64,000 nt of DNA from Rhyacichthys aspro (GCA_036850595.1 CM072152.1:6529640-6593639), one strand, 5' to 3'; numbered from the stretch's first letter, positions 21,400-33,615 are shown. A program made the numbers and translations. The notes: generated by a model not told the origin, from the sequence alone.

Positions 21400-21760
21400 A
21401 AATCCCAAACTGCTGTAATGCCTCATAATCCAATCAAGCCCTGGCGTGTAATTCTAAACAGAGTAACACCCAGGGAGCAGTATGAAAGGGCATCCAGCTT
21501 TCTTTCATTTGCCCTTTATGGCCCGAGCGTGGCTAAAGGGTGCGCTCAGTGCTTGTGAGTGCCTGCGATGGTTTATTAGAATAATTAAGAGGTCAGTGTA
21601 AACGAGTGTGACAGAGTGGGTACAGCTGAGGCCCCGGGCCCGGCCAATGGCGTCACAGCCACTGTTACGCAACACTCTCATTACAACTTGGCATATTTTC
21701 TCCACACCATTCACATCTAGGAGTACAGTATTAATATTGAACATCTTGGTGGAAACTTTT
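21400..21760. promoter_or_regulatory. Candidate conserved non-coding element A
   Basis: The sequence is complex and non-repetitive, with balanced base content against an AT-rich background. It includes homeobox-type ATTA/TAAT cores (ggtttattagaataattaag), CCAAT (ggccaatgg) and tgacgcca-like sites. Neither strand has a plausible exon. Conservation was not tested, so this is a judgement of texture only. Confidence 0.35.
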
Positions 21761-21779
21761 TAGTCCAGCCTGACATGAA

Positions 21780-21975
21780 TCGCGATAGTTATTATGCCAT
21801 AACTGTGCATGTAAAATCAGAATTAAATTATCTGATGCACTGCACGGCTGGCATTGTAATTGGGTCACTGCTGGATTTGGTTTTCCAATAACAATCACTT
21901 ATTTCCGATTTATCATTGGATAATATTTGCCGTGATCGTCTCATAAATTATACCTGAAAGCAATGTAAAATGAAG
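21780..21975. promoter_or_regulatory. Candidate conserved non-coding element B
   Basis: Dense homeodomain-like cores (aattaaattatc, ggcattgtaattggg, tttatcattgga, cataaattata) in single-copy-looking sequence next to element A. No coding potential is seen. Confidence 0.3.
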
Positions 21976-22019
21976 GCTTATCTTACAGTTATAATAAATC
22001 TTAGATCCTTAAAGTATAA

Positions 22020-22780
22020 ACACAGGCACTCAGTCATGTTATATGGCATCCATCCAGACAGAATATGGAGGATGGACCATGTTGTTTGATATAGCATCTA
22101 TTCATGTAAAGCATGCTCTGTCCATGTAATGTATCATACCAAAGGATGACTCATGTTGCACAGTATAGCATCTGACCTTGACTGCATGTAGAGGAAGGGC
22201 CATGTTGTATAGTATAGCATCCAGAATACACATGTCAAACTCAAGGCCCAGGGGCCAAATGCAGCCCTTTGCAATGTTCTACGTGGCCATCCAATAAATT
22301 TAGTAAGTGATATTTTTGGCACTATGTTCTAATTGGATTTGAACAGGTTTTAGATAGACCTGCTCAGACCTTAAATGGGTTTAAACAGATAAATAAAGCC
22401 TGTTTAAATCCATCTAAAACCTGTTTGAATCCAATTAAAACCTGTTCAAATGCAACGTAAACCTGTTTAAATCCATATAAAACCTGTGCAAATCAAACTT
22501 CAGGTCTTCGGCCCCTGAAAAGACAGCAGAGGATGACCCATGTTGTATCCAGCTTGACAGCATGTAGAAGATGGCCCATGTTGTATTTTATAGCATCCAT
22601 CCAGAAACCTTGGAGAGTAAGGTTAATGTTGTGTAATATACCTTTCCTAATAAACAATATATAGTGGACCATCCATGTTGGTTAGGATCACATACTTCCA
22701 GACAGCATCTAGTGGTTGGCCCAAGTTGTATAATACCCATTCAGACAGAATGCATAGGATGCTGTGTGTTATTTGCTGAC
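22020..22780 (+). repeat. Degenerate minisatellite with units like gatggcccatgttgta
   Basis: Diverged units of about 60-75 bp contain (g)gatg(g)cccatgttgta, then tatagcatccatccaga, then cagcatgtag. They recur at about 22040, 22130, 22190, 22530, 22570 and 22690. The array is interrupted by an AT-rich hairpin segment (22225-22500). Confidence 0.65.
22225..22500. mobile_element. Inserted relic with nested inverted repeats
   Basis: It begins with tgtcaaactcaaggcccagg, a start typical of hAT-like fish repeats. Two nested inverted pairs follow: taattggatttgaacagg (22330-) with its complement ending 22437, and atgggtttaaacag with ctgtttaaatccat. Further aaacctgtttgaatcc units run on to about 22497. 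No coding sequence. Confidence 0.45.
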
Positions 22781-22979
22781 AGCACAGAGAGGGCAGGCAA
22801 TGATATGTCCGATAGAGTCCAGCCAAAACAGCACAAAGAGGACTTTATCTTGTTAAGTATAGCATCCACTCTATACACATCAACCCACCTTTTACCCAAT
22901 TGTGTGTGGTCTTCTTTTTATTGAAGAGCCATCTACTGTACTTCAATCAATATCTTCACTCTACTTTTTGCTAAGGCCA

Positions 22980-23420
22980 AATATTCATCTCCACAAAATC
23001 TTTACAACCCATTATCTCTTCAGCTCAAATCCACTTTAAAGACGAGTAGTGGATTATCTGAAGCCTAAGCCCTCTGTGTCTTCATATATCCAAACTCAGC
23101 TGTCTAATCTCCACAATATTAACTTCACTGTTGGTGCACCGGCGCGTGGCTCTCCCGAACAGTCACTCCATTGATGGCTGAACTCTTAATGAAATCATAT
23201 TCACTTTTAAGCAGGTCAGCAGGCTAATCCCCACAACTCTCATCTTTTTACCGTAATCACAAAGAGGTTCGTTTTTCTGCATAATCTGCGTGAATAAGAC
23301 TTTTTCACTTTAATCGCTAGAGTTGTTTATGTAACTGTACGTGTGGGGTTTTATGTCACCATCATGTAAGCGCTTTTCATATTGCACTTGTCATAACAAT
23401 GTCCCAGTCAATATCCACGC
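22980..23420. promoter_or_regulatory. Candidate conserved non-coding element C
   Basis: Complex sequence without repeats, including gcaccggcgcgtggctctcc, atgaaatcatattcac and ataatctgcgtgaataag. No exon-like frame. Conservation is unverified. Confidence 0.28.
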
Positions 23421-24419
23421 AGCCTTGTCTTTGTCCGAACTAATGTGTGAATCTTTTCCCACAATGTGTCGGTTCAAAATGAAGCTATTAAAACTGTTGT
23501 GATAAGACTGTTTTTGTTATGTACTGCTCAGAAAACAAAGGCTCAACGCAGAAAGATGTTGCACACTATGAGGAAAATTACTTTAGCATCAAGCTCGCAA
23601 GCAAATCCATATGTGTTTTACTCCACATAAATATAATGTAGCTGATCAAATGTACTGTAAACTACCTCACGCCGTTCTTCATGAAATGACCCACAGTGCC
23701 ATGAGCTCTTATGATAACCAGCTGTCGAGAGGGAGGCCCCTATGTACCCAAAAAATGACAGTAATGGCACCAAGTGGGGATTTCTGTCCCATCCTTTTAT
23801 GTCCGCATATAATATTTGAACTTGTATTTTTTGATGGATTAAATAGATGGAAATAACAAGTAACATAGACAAACTGGAAAAAAGAATATAAAGGAGTCAT
23901 GAAGTACGGCAGCCTAAAGAACCAGATTTTCTTTTCACTTTTAGCTCTGAGTTCAGTGTCAGACCATTGTGATCCATCATTATCTCCGCTGCATTTCACT
24001 TTGCTTCCATTTTCTCTACTAATGTTTTACTTTGTCGCTCTGATTTTTTGTGCAAAAAGACGTTTTCAGCTCTGAATGTACACTTTCTGTTTTATTAATA
24101 GCTGTCACTTCCTTTTTGACCCCAGTGTACACCAGTGGGAGTGCTCCCTTTTTCTGGAGCAAGCATGTGATTGGGCAAAGACCCGGTATGTGCTGAATCA
24201 AAAATCCTTGATAATAAAGCCTAGATGACAACTTATGTTCTCATTTTTTAACAGATGATTCCTATGACAATATGCTATTAGGTGACAAAACTGTTTTTAA
24301 CCACTTGCCTACAAGCTCTGTGGGAAAAGAATGGCCTCACCACTGAGGAGCACAGAAAGCGAAACAACTAATTCATATAAAATTGGAAAAATTGAAAAAT
24401 TTAGTAAAAACCACTGACC

Positions 24420-24640
24420 AAATGTCTACAGCACATCACAGACAATAGCCCGTGCTGCCTGCAGAGATGTTGGCTCGCTGTTGGTTTGGCTGAATGCAGT
24501 CTGGAAGGACATGTTCTCTGCGGTCACAGCCAGGGGCAACCACGTCCAGAGCATGCTTGTGTGCCAAATTGTGTAACGGACAATGGGGCAATTCTGAAAT
24601 GCCAAAGGGACAAATGGCACTGGGGATCACATGTAAAATA
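24420..24640. promoter_or_regulatory. Candidate conserved non-coding element D
   Basis: A GC-balanced island (gttggctcgctgttggtttg, acaatggggcaattctg; SOX-like ACAATGG) in AT-rich surroundings. The overlapping open frames disagree with each other and lack motifs or splice sites. Confidence 0.25.
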
Positions 24641-25089
24641 GTACATAGTGTTCTCGAAATTCCGAACCCATAAGACGCCTGTGTGCTTCTTTGTGAGCAT
24701 TTGAATGTGTTATTGTAGGACACACAAGTCTAGGGCTTTCCCCATTCTATGATTGTGTCATGTGTTTCTATTTTCAAATACAGGTTTTGCTGCATTGTCA
24801 TGTTTTAGGAACTGTAACAAAGAGAAAAATCTGTGCCTCCCATTTAAGTCTATTAACTCTAGGGCTGTTTAGAAAATGTTTTATTTGTTTCAACATTTGG
24901 AAAAAAGTTACAAAATGCACTCAAACACCTTCTTAAATCACACATCATAGACAATTAAAGCTCCACTGAAGCAGTGGAAGGAGCCATTTTAGTTCCGTTA
25001 CTTCTTGTTCCTAAAGGACAAAGTGAGCACAGCTACAGTAGAAGCACATTTGTGTTCCCTTTTAAGCCCAGATTCTTGCTGAAAGGTTC

Positions 25090-25668
25090 AGGTCAGAGGT
25101 ATTAAACTTACAGCCCATAATAGGATACAATCTGGCCCGTTGATTGAATTTGTGAAATTGAAAGTCTGAAAATTACACAGAAGACATTCCTAATTTAGTA
25201 AAAGTAGTGGACATAACACAACACTGAAACTGAACAGCAGGTGGCAGCAACTTTGTTCCATAAATGGCGATTTTGTGTTACTCTTTTGCTTTTGATAAAA
25301 TGACCCTCTGTGGCACCCTTACCCAGGAGAAAAGTAGACACAGAGGGTAGGGTTCTCCAAGAAAAATGGCGCCACTATGAACCTCATCGTGAAGGAAAAT
25401 AAATAAGAAGATAAATTAATTGTTAGCAGGTCTGAGGAAACAACAATGCAGCGATGAACGTTAGCTACTATACCAGCAAAATAACATTAGCATCAAAGCC
25501 ATATTGTGAGTGTGAGCTGGTGAAAACAAACCTTCTTTGCACAAAAAAGAAAAAATGAGTTGTCATTATTTATGATCATTATGCTATTATTCTACTGGTC
25601 CAGCCCATTTCAGATCAAATTGTGCTGTATGTGGCCCCTGAACTAAGTGAGTTTTACACCCCAGATTT
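25090..25668. mobile_element. hAT-like non-autonomous element relic
   Basis: The right end, read on the minus strand, is ggggtgtaaaactcacttag then ttcaggggccacatacag. This is a terminal sequence I recognise from common fish hAT-derived repeats. The left end (ggtattaaacttacagccca) is a diverged inverted counterpart. There is no transposase frame between them. Borders are approximate. Confidence 0.5.
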
Positions 25669-26159
25669 AGGTCATTTATGAACAGCATGTCCCTGCAGGG
25701 CTACCGTCACTGTTCACATGTTACACCAGCTATGGCTAAAAAAACAAAACAAAACTACACTTGATGTTATGTGCATCATCAACCTGGCAGCAATTTAAGG
25801 GTTTCATAAAAATTTTTTTTAAAACAATCTTGCTTTCTTTGCAGCTATACACTATATGAAATGGGATTACTCATTGTCCACGTAGATCTTATAGATACTA
25901 AAAAAAAAGTATTAGCATTCACCTTTAAACAAAGTACTTTTAGTAACAATTAAGTACATTCCCTGAAGCCACATTTCAATATTTCTCAGGAACTCTATTG
26001 GAACTAATTAGTCAATTGTTATTCAGTAACAGAGTTAGTCTGCAGTCCTTATTACCACTTTTAGGTGACAGTGAAAACCCAGTCTTATTAGAATATATCA
26101 TCAGAATTAATGTGAACAAAGATTGTTTTGAGACTGTGATAACTGTACAAAGATGAATT

Positions 26160-26560
26160 CCAAAGGCATTAGTGAGGATGTAGCCTGTCAAAATCTTATA
26201 TGGGAAGAATGTGCATGAAGGAAATACAGTGTGAGGACATGACTAATGGCATGATTGACTCACTGTGACACATCCAGAGAAACCCAAAATGCAAACACTG
26301 GGGAATGAAAATAGAAGCGCTTCTGTGTTTTTGCTCAGATTCGTATGTCGGGTCACATTTCTTTTTGCACGCTTCGAGGACAAGTCTTATAAACATCAAA
26401 CTATCGAGAGGAGAAACAGACACTGGAGGAAAGACTGTAGAAGTTGGCCGCCTCTCAGGATTTTAATAAGTGCCTCGCGGTTATTAGATAATATACAGTT
26501 TTTTGGAGCAGATTAGTGCCGGCACACAGAGACACAAGGGTGAGTGGATTTTGTGAGAAG
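26160..26560. promoter_or_regulatory. Candidate conserved non-coding element E
   Basis: A complex island ending in ggattttaataagtgcctcg then cggttattagataatat, with homeodomain-type and GATA-like cores. No credible exon. Conservation is unverified. Confidence 0.3.
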
Positions 26561-27439
26561 GAGCGGTGATGAATGAGAGCAGCGGCCACAGAGCTGGAGG
26601 AATATGACTATATGGATCATGGGGGGTGTTGTAACTCTAGTGGTCCAGAATGCCATGAGACTATTTCAGTTAAAGCTGCTGTTGCCATAGTGATCTGAAC
26701 CGATGTTATGCAACCGTCCTGCATGAGTACAAGGACGCACCAGAAACATGTTTATTTAATGGAGGACAATACACATCAGGTCGAGGGCCTCATTCAAGAG
26801 AGTGTGTTTATTCTTCATAAACAGTGAGGATACAGTTTGCAGTTTGCAGTAAGAGTATTCTAAGTTTTAATATCTAGGTGCAATTATACATTTTACACTT
26901 TTTACTGCAATAGTAGTCCTGCAGAGACATAAACAAACCCAGAGTAAATAGGTCCAATACTGAGCCAGTTTTGAGACATTTTCTTCACCTAGATTTTTCT
27001 GACAAAAAATCCCTGAAAAATATAATTTCTATGATGTACAGAGCTGTTGTAGATACATCTTTTTTCCAACCAAACCTGGCCAAACAGAATGTATTGTATG
27101 TGCTGTCCCTTGTCACAACAATAAAGGGTAGTTATGATGCCACAAAGACTAGATGAGGAGATAAAACAGCACAAAAGATTTTTGTTGAAAAAGAGTTTTT
27201 GATTTATAATGTTTATCAAAATAGAAACACGAGAATGGACATTCAGAGTTGAACTATGTGGAAAATGTAAAAAGAAAACCCACACATGCCCAAGTGAACA
27301 AAGAAACTGCTTGTGTTTGGGCGACTACACAGAAATGTTTTGTTTAAAGCATTCTGGGAAATGTAGTTAGCTCTAAGCAAATCTTCAAAGTGGGTCACAA
27401 ATGCACCAAATGGTTTCGATACTACTTCGAAACTTGTTG

Positions 27440-27640
27440 ACATTCATTCAATTACTCATTCATTCCTCTTCTACCCTTTGTTTCTGTTATTGGTCACAGG
27501 TGGCTGGAGCCTATCCCAACAGCTCTGGACTTGAGGTGGGGTTCACCCGGGACAATGGTCAGTTAATCACAAGGCAATAACTTAGAGACCTACTCTTTAT
27601 ACTATACACACATACACTTCCTGCATTTGGCCTAAAGTCC
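27440..27640 (+). repeat. Dispersed fish repeat fragment (ggctggagcctatccca type)
   Basis: Contains tggctggagcctatcccaac, then ggtggggttcacccgggaca. The same family recurs at 43251-43430 and 63815-63960. It is a common teleost interspersed repeat whose class I do not assign. Confidence 0.7.
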
Positions 27641-28779
27641 AAAACATTGCCAAGAAAGAAAAATTCCCGAAACAGAGATGGGGATCTGCTCAAGACTAGT
27701 ATTATCACAAGACCCTGTGTTTGGTGAATTATGGTCGGTAATTTACGGGGGATTTTTTCTTTTTCAAATTACAGACATGGCAGATTTGCACAGGATCAAA
27801 AATCACAGATGAGTTACAATATATTACAATACAATAGATTGTCCAAGAATATGCCAATAACTACATTTTGGCAAAAAAGTTCATCACCTTATAATTTGAA
27901 AGGTGCTCAATGGTACTTATGATTTTTCATTTGTATACTTGTTATTCTTAAGAGAAAGCTGTTTAGCAAATTACACACACATCATTTTTTGATGATAATA
28001 AGCAGCCCTCAAATATTAAAGTCATGTGATTGTCCGTTAAGATGCACCGTGGATAAAGAGAGAATTTCAGGTGCATCTGCAGAGACAGAGTGCTCCGTTG
28101 ACAGAATGGGATCATTGTGATGGTTAAAAGCAGACCACTGACCCACAGGCTGTTACGCAACATCAGCTAACCCACCCCCCACCACCTCCCAGTACAGCTT
28201 ATCCTCCTCATCCTCTCATCCATCAGTCTCTATATATCCCCACGCAACACTAAAACGTAATACCACACTGACAACACCACTTCTTTACCGACATGAATCA
28301 TTTTGGGACTATTCAGAGACTTTAAAAGACCCTGACCCAGACCCTATAACATAGATATAAGAAGATACTGTAGAATCAATGTCGCATGAGGTCAAAACAT
28401 TTAAAAGGTAACAGTAAATCCTCTTGACCTCTTATATTGCACTGATCCAAGTCTTTTATTATGTGTCAAAATACAGAATGTCACCCACACCATGCCCTAC
28501 ATCTATAAGGAGTAATGGGTGTTCTGGTACAACTATACATTCAGTGTGTTACTTAAACTAGTAGCAGCAATTTAGAAAAGATTTCACAAAACATGCTTTA
28601 GAAGAAAGACTCTTTAACATTTCACAAAATTCAGAGATTTTGTGATATTCTAAATAAAAAAATGTCATACTTCCTGCCTTGACTACTTCTATCCAAGTAA
28701 GAAAAGATGAGATTTAAGCCTTTTGGAACATGAATAAAAAAATGAGCTGACCCTTCATTTAAAGAAACCACAACACATT

Positions 28780-29420
28780 TTCTTTATTGATATTAAAACT
28801 GAAACTAAATCAAAATGTTGAGATAAATCATATTTTTTCTATGTCAAAATGCTGACCTGCATAACTCAAATCAATACTTGAAGACAAGCCATTAATACAT
28901 TTAAGATTACATTTTTTAAATAATAAAAAAAAAGATTTCGTCATTGTCCAGCCCAGATTATTTAGAGAACCATAGTCAACATATTCATATCTCTGATTAT
29001 TTTGGCATTTTCAGATAATAAGCCATTCTTCTGACTAAATTCAACTTTTTATAAATCATTATTTTTGGCAAACTATCTCAAAATATCAAATTTGTAAAAA
29101 AATGTTTTCTATTTTGAGTTTTTCAGTCATTATTTATCAAAGTATGTGAAAATGTCAGGTTTATCTGCCATTATTTTGCCAAACTATCTCAAAACATAGA
29201 GTTTTTTTTTTTTTTTTTTTGCCAACTATGATTAAATATCTAGTATATCAGTTATTATTTTGTCAAACTATGTCAAAATGCTGAGTTTATAAGTCACTAC
29301 TGATTCACTTATTTTAACAATAATAATATTTTTAGGAGTCAAAAATTTTGGATTGTTAATTTGTGTCAAAATCTCAAATTTTACATTTTTCTGAAGAAAG
29401 TCAGAAAAACTCAATTTAAA
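28780..29420 (+). repeat. AT-rich degenerate tandem repeat, block 1
   Basis: Repeated phrases of roughly 40-75 bp such as tcaaaatgctgag, (a)taagtcattattttg and caaactatctcaaaat. A poly-T run sits near 29201-29220. Confidence 0.65.
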
Positions 29421-29489
29421 AAAAAAGTCAAAAGTTTGCATTCTGTAGTGTTTTTAATTTATGGATGGAATTTATGGATGTTTTCTAAC

Positions 29490-29720
29490 TTCATGCAGAA
29501 ATGACGAGGAGTTTATTGTAACACAAGTGTGCCATTACAGCAGCTTGTTTCATATGCCACAGTTCACGTGGGCCATCCTACGGCGTCTGTGCGTCACAAA
29601 CCACAGCCGGCTCATGTGACAGATGGAGATATGCAGGAGGTCACTATTTTCACTGTTGCTTATAGAGTACTACAGCTTTTATAACGTCATGTTCTCCAAG
29701 TAGGTGACTCCAAATAAAAC
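29490..29720. promoter_or_regulatory. Candidate conserved non-coding element F
   Basis: Complex sequence between AT-rich repeats (cagttcacgtgggccatcct with a CACGTG E-box, acaaaccacagccggctcat with a RUNX-like ACCACA). No coding frame. Confidence 0.28.
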
Positions 29721-30600
29721 CCTTAGCCCGAGGAGCTGCGTGAAACTAGGTCTTCCCGTCCCACTGGGGGTTTGTGAGTCACGTCGTTTGACACGCAGCT
29801 TTAACGTTTCTTAGTGTTTGAGATCTTGCACTGCTTTTGACAGATGTGTTGAGATGGATGTTGGAGAGCAGAGGAAGTGCTAATGGCCTGTGCTCTCTGT
29901 TGACTCAAGCTGTGTCAGGTTAATAGCTTCTGCGAACACTGCTGGACTGGCAGTCTGGTTTGGACTGGTTAGAAACGACCCGAACAGGCTGAAGCTGCGA
30001 GGATGTGTCACCTTCATCTGGGACATATCCGATATTTTGTTAAACACCAAAGGACACAAGATGAAGTAGAATATATTACAGATTTCTTTGTTTCTTTTCA
30101 CCACCACAATTTGAAAAAGCAAGCTGTTTTATGGCTAATTGTGTCCACTCTCTGTATTATCTCAAGATGTCTTTGCTGTAATATAATATGTCACATGTTG
30201 TACTGCTGAATGTTGTACATATGTGTTGTATATCAGAGTGGAACATGATGACGTCAATCCACGGTTCGCTGGCCTGACTGAGTGATGTGCTTATTGGGGC
30301 AGTGTAGAGTGTACAGTACATAGAGAGGAACAAAGATGTCCTCAAACATAAAGGTCAAATGACAGAAATATTGTAACTATTTAAAACAACTGTTTTCTTT
30401 TTTTGAGATGAAGAAAGCAGATAAAAGAGCTGAGGATGTTTTTGAGTTGAACTGACAAAAGATACTGGAAGTCACAATATTAACTTGAAAGATTCTAAAA
30501 ACATGTTGAAATTGAATGAAAGAACTTTAATTATTTTAGAAATGGTGCATTTTGAGTTAGAAGTCATTATTTTTTTTATGTAGCTATGTAGTGTCCCTCA

Positions 30601-30614
30601 AAGAAATAGGTTTT
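30601..30614 (+). repeat. SINE target-site duplication, left copy
   Basis: aagaaataggtttt, identical to 30783-30796. Confidence 0.85.
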
Positions 30615-30782
30615 AGGGATGCCTCGGTGGCCTCATAACACATACCTGAGAGACCTGGGTTCAATTCTGGCTCGGGTCATTTGCCCAGTGTCACTCTCCT
30701 CTCTCTCACCTTGCTTCCTGTTTACTATGTACTATCAAATAAAGGCAAAAAGGCCAAAAGTAATCTTCCAAAAAAAAGGAAG
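30615..30782 (+). mobile_element. tRNA-derived SINE
   Basis: The 5' tRNA-like part contains an A-box-like gcctcggtggcc and a B box gggttcaattctggc. A body with catttgcccagtgtcactct and a tail ctatcaaataaaggcaaaaa follow. It is flanked by a perfect 14-bp duplication (aagaaataggtttt), which fixes the insertion borders. It is non-coding and depends on LINE machinery. A second, older copy of the family is at 42370-42515 in the other orientation. Confidence 0.9.
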
Positions 30783-31369
30783 AAGAAATAGGTTTTCAGT
30801 TGAGCAGTCAAAATTGGTTTGTGTAAAAACATTTAGGCACAGTTTACATTTTGGATTTCCGGGGAGCCATACCAACAGACACAGGATAAATTGCCCCTAG
30901 ACACAGTTGGATATACATATAAACAGAACACAAAAGTACAATACAATCAGAGAAACAATGCAACTGTCACTTTTAGATAAACATTTTAATCTATTGGATG
31001 GGAATAGCTTTGAGGGGCAAGTGAAGGTGTATGGCTGGGCAAGGCTACATCTTCATATAGCAAAAACAAATTCAAGATGTTATTTGGACCTTTTGATAAT
31101 TTATGGCTGTAATACAAACTTAAACCCACATATTCATTTTACCCACATTCATAGACCAGGAGTGGTCCAAGTGATCCAAGCACAGACCACGAAAGCTAGT
31201 CAAGACTTTCCCAAGGTTTGTTTGTTTTTTGTTTTGTCTAAAACCAAGAGGTGATGGCTAATGTTTTGTCCTTGAGCTCTAGACAAGAGCTTGTAAAAGA
31301 CAAGTTTTATTCAAATATATTAAAATAACTATATTGACAAACTTAGATTTGTGTGACAAAGTTGTTATT

Positions 31370-32570
31370 TTTAAAAAATAGTGCAAAGTTTGGATAAATT
31401 ATGTCAAGATTCTGAGATAAGAAGTTTATTTTTAAACATCAAAATGTGCAGTTAATTGTGAGTTAATTGTGTGTAAAAAGTGATCTGTGTGAATCTGATT
31501 TAGATTTTCAGGGAGCAGTACCAATGGATGCATATTAAGACCTATTTCACTTTGTAAATTTAACAGATACTATCATTTATTTGACACCATTTATAAACTC
31601 CAAAATACAGTTTACTGGAGTGTTAAGGAGTCCTTCAAAGTCAACTTGTCCTTCTTCACACCATGGTTGTTTAATTCTCATGTGGTAGTGGCTGGAGACA
31701 AAAATTGTTCCAGTTAATGAGCAGCACAGTATGCTCTGGGAAAGTTGGCTTCAGAACTCATGATTACATGATGTTATGTTCAGCTGTGCCACAGAATGTA
31801 AACAGCAGGCCTTGGACTTGGCTTGTGCCCACAGCAGGTGGTCGAGGTCTGAGCGGGCCTCCACTGAAGGACCGGCTTGAGTTGCAGTCTGATCATACTT
31901 TCCATGGTATCACTGTAATTATTAATTAATCTGTCATCATGGCAGTAATGATGGCAGTCGCTGTACAAACAGGCATTTCACTCAGCACCACTCATCTGTG
32001 TCCAACATCCTGGACCTTTACATAAAATTCAAATGCTGCCATAATCAAATCTGAAAAAGGGAGTGTAAGGGAAGGAAGGTGCAATAGAGTAAGGACACAG
32101 CAAATCTAAATATTAACTTAGTATTTCAAAACAATGATGGGTCTCGAAATTTAGGGAATTTTTTTGAAAATTCATGATTATTTTGGAGTTTCAAAATGTT
32201 CAAACAAGTAATTATCTTTGAAGAAAACAAAAGAAATAGTTAATAATTTTCAAATTTTCATTCAAAGCAACATATTTATTTAAAAAAAAAAATCACTTTT
32301 TTTTTTTCCAAGTCAAAAAATTTCAGATAAGAATTATTTTTGAACTAATTTAACATTTTGAGATTGCAGGACATTATTTTTGGGGATATTTATCAAAGTC
32401 ATTATTTTGAGAAACTTAATCAAAGTGCTGAGATAAAACATAATTGTAAGAAACTAAGAAAGTGTTGAGATAAATCATTATGTTGATAAACCATTATTTT
32501 AAGGAAATTAAGCACAATGTTCAAAGCAATGTGTCAATATTTTAAGAAGCTATGTTAAAACTATGTTAAA
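31370..32570 (+). repeat. AT-rich degenerate tandem repeat, block 2
   Basis: Same phrase family as block 1 (tcattattttgagaaactta, caaagtgctgagataaa, gagataaatcattatgttg), mainly 32150-32570 with outliers near 31370-31450. Confidence 0.6.
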
Positions 32571-33045
32571 AGAGAGAGTCATTTTGTGGTGACATTTTGC
32601 TTCCACTACACCAAGATAAAGACAAAAAACACAAACCAAGAAGTCTGAAATCTTAGCACAAAGTCTTTATTTTCTTCCCGAACAAACAGTGGACAACACA
32701 GATATACACAATAGAGGTATCCAAACATGTCAAATAACAATATTTATTAATATCATTATTGTAACATTATTAACATGGAATGTAGTACGCTCCATTTATT
32801 TTTCGTCTTTCACTTTTAGTTTATTATGAAACATGTCAAATAAATAAATTTATAAATTCTATATCATCTTTGTCTACATGATTATATTCTCTAGACGGAC
32901 AGGGAAAAAAATGAACGAGCCGTAGACAAAAGTACGTTCTCCCTTGGCTCTGTTCACACAAAACACAAAACACACAGCTCCTTCTCCCTTTAAAAGCCCT
33001 GTTTAAATACACACTCACCCTGAATGTGCTTTGTGCAAAATTTTG

Positions 33046-33345
33046 AGGCTGCATCCACACCAATGCATTTTCATTTTAAAACCGCACTGTCATATGAAAA
33101 CATCTGCCGACAGAACATTTCAACAAGGCAGAGACTCAGAAAAGACAAGCATGACGTAAAAACACGAGTCTCTATTTTCAGTTTCAAAAGTCTCCATTTC
33201 TGTTTGTCCACACCACAAAACCACCCCAGGGTTTCCAAAACTAAAACACAGTCCAGTCCAAAGTCTGTTTTAGCTTTTATGAACGCCATAGTGTGGTCAA
33301 AACCTGTGTTTTGAAATAAAAATGTCTTAGTGTGTACATAGCCTT
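33046..33345. mobile_element. MITE-like element with degenerate terminal inverted repeats
   Basis: The left end aggctgcatccacaccaatg and the right end (minus strand) aaggctatgtacacactaag are inverted repeats of about 27 bp with mismatches. The interior has no transposase frame. It lies just beyond the 3' end of IP6K2. Confidence 0.65.
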
Positions 33346-33615
33346 ACACTTTGACTGGATTTCGACACAAACATCAACATTTATGCTGCATCCAGATTTG
33401 ATTTGCTGCCAACCCTTTTTTATCCAACTGGGTTTAAAAGTTCTGAAACATCATGATGACAATGTATTCACTGCATCGTTGGCGTCATATCCTAAAGATG
33501 GATGCCCGTGACGCGTTGACGATGGCCACAAGGAGGGATGGGTGTCCAACCCAGTCAAGTCAGCTTATGTATAAAGTTGTGCCTCCTTTTTGTGCCTCAG
33601 CTTTGTTTTAGTCTC

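Larger units (their letters stand above)
14831..33045. other. Gene-poor interval between ELK4 and IP6K2
   Basis: About 18 kb with no exon I can support on either strand. Open frames are short and lack protein-like composition, good splice sites or family motifs. Contents listed separately are microsatellites, an LTR-like piece, the N gap, minisatellites, hAT-like pieces, a SINE and complex islands that may be regulatory. Confidence 0.55.

Noticed and set aside
21505..21744. 79-codon minus-strand frame inside island A
   Set aside because: No motif, no acceptor or donor at sensible places, and the island extends beyond the frame.
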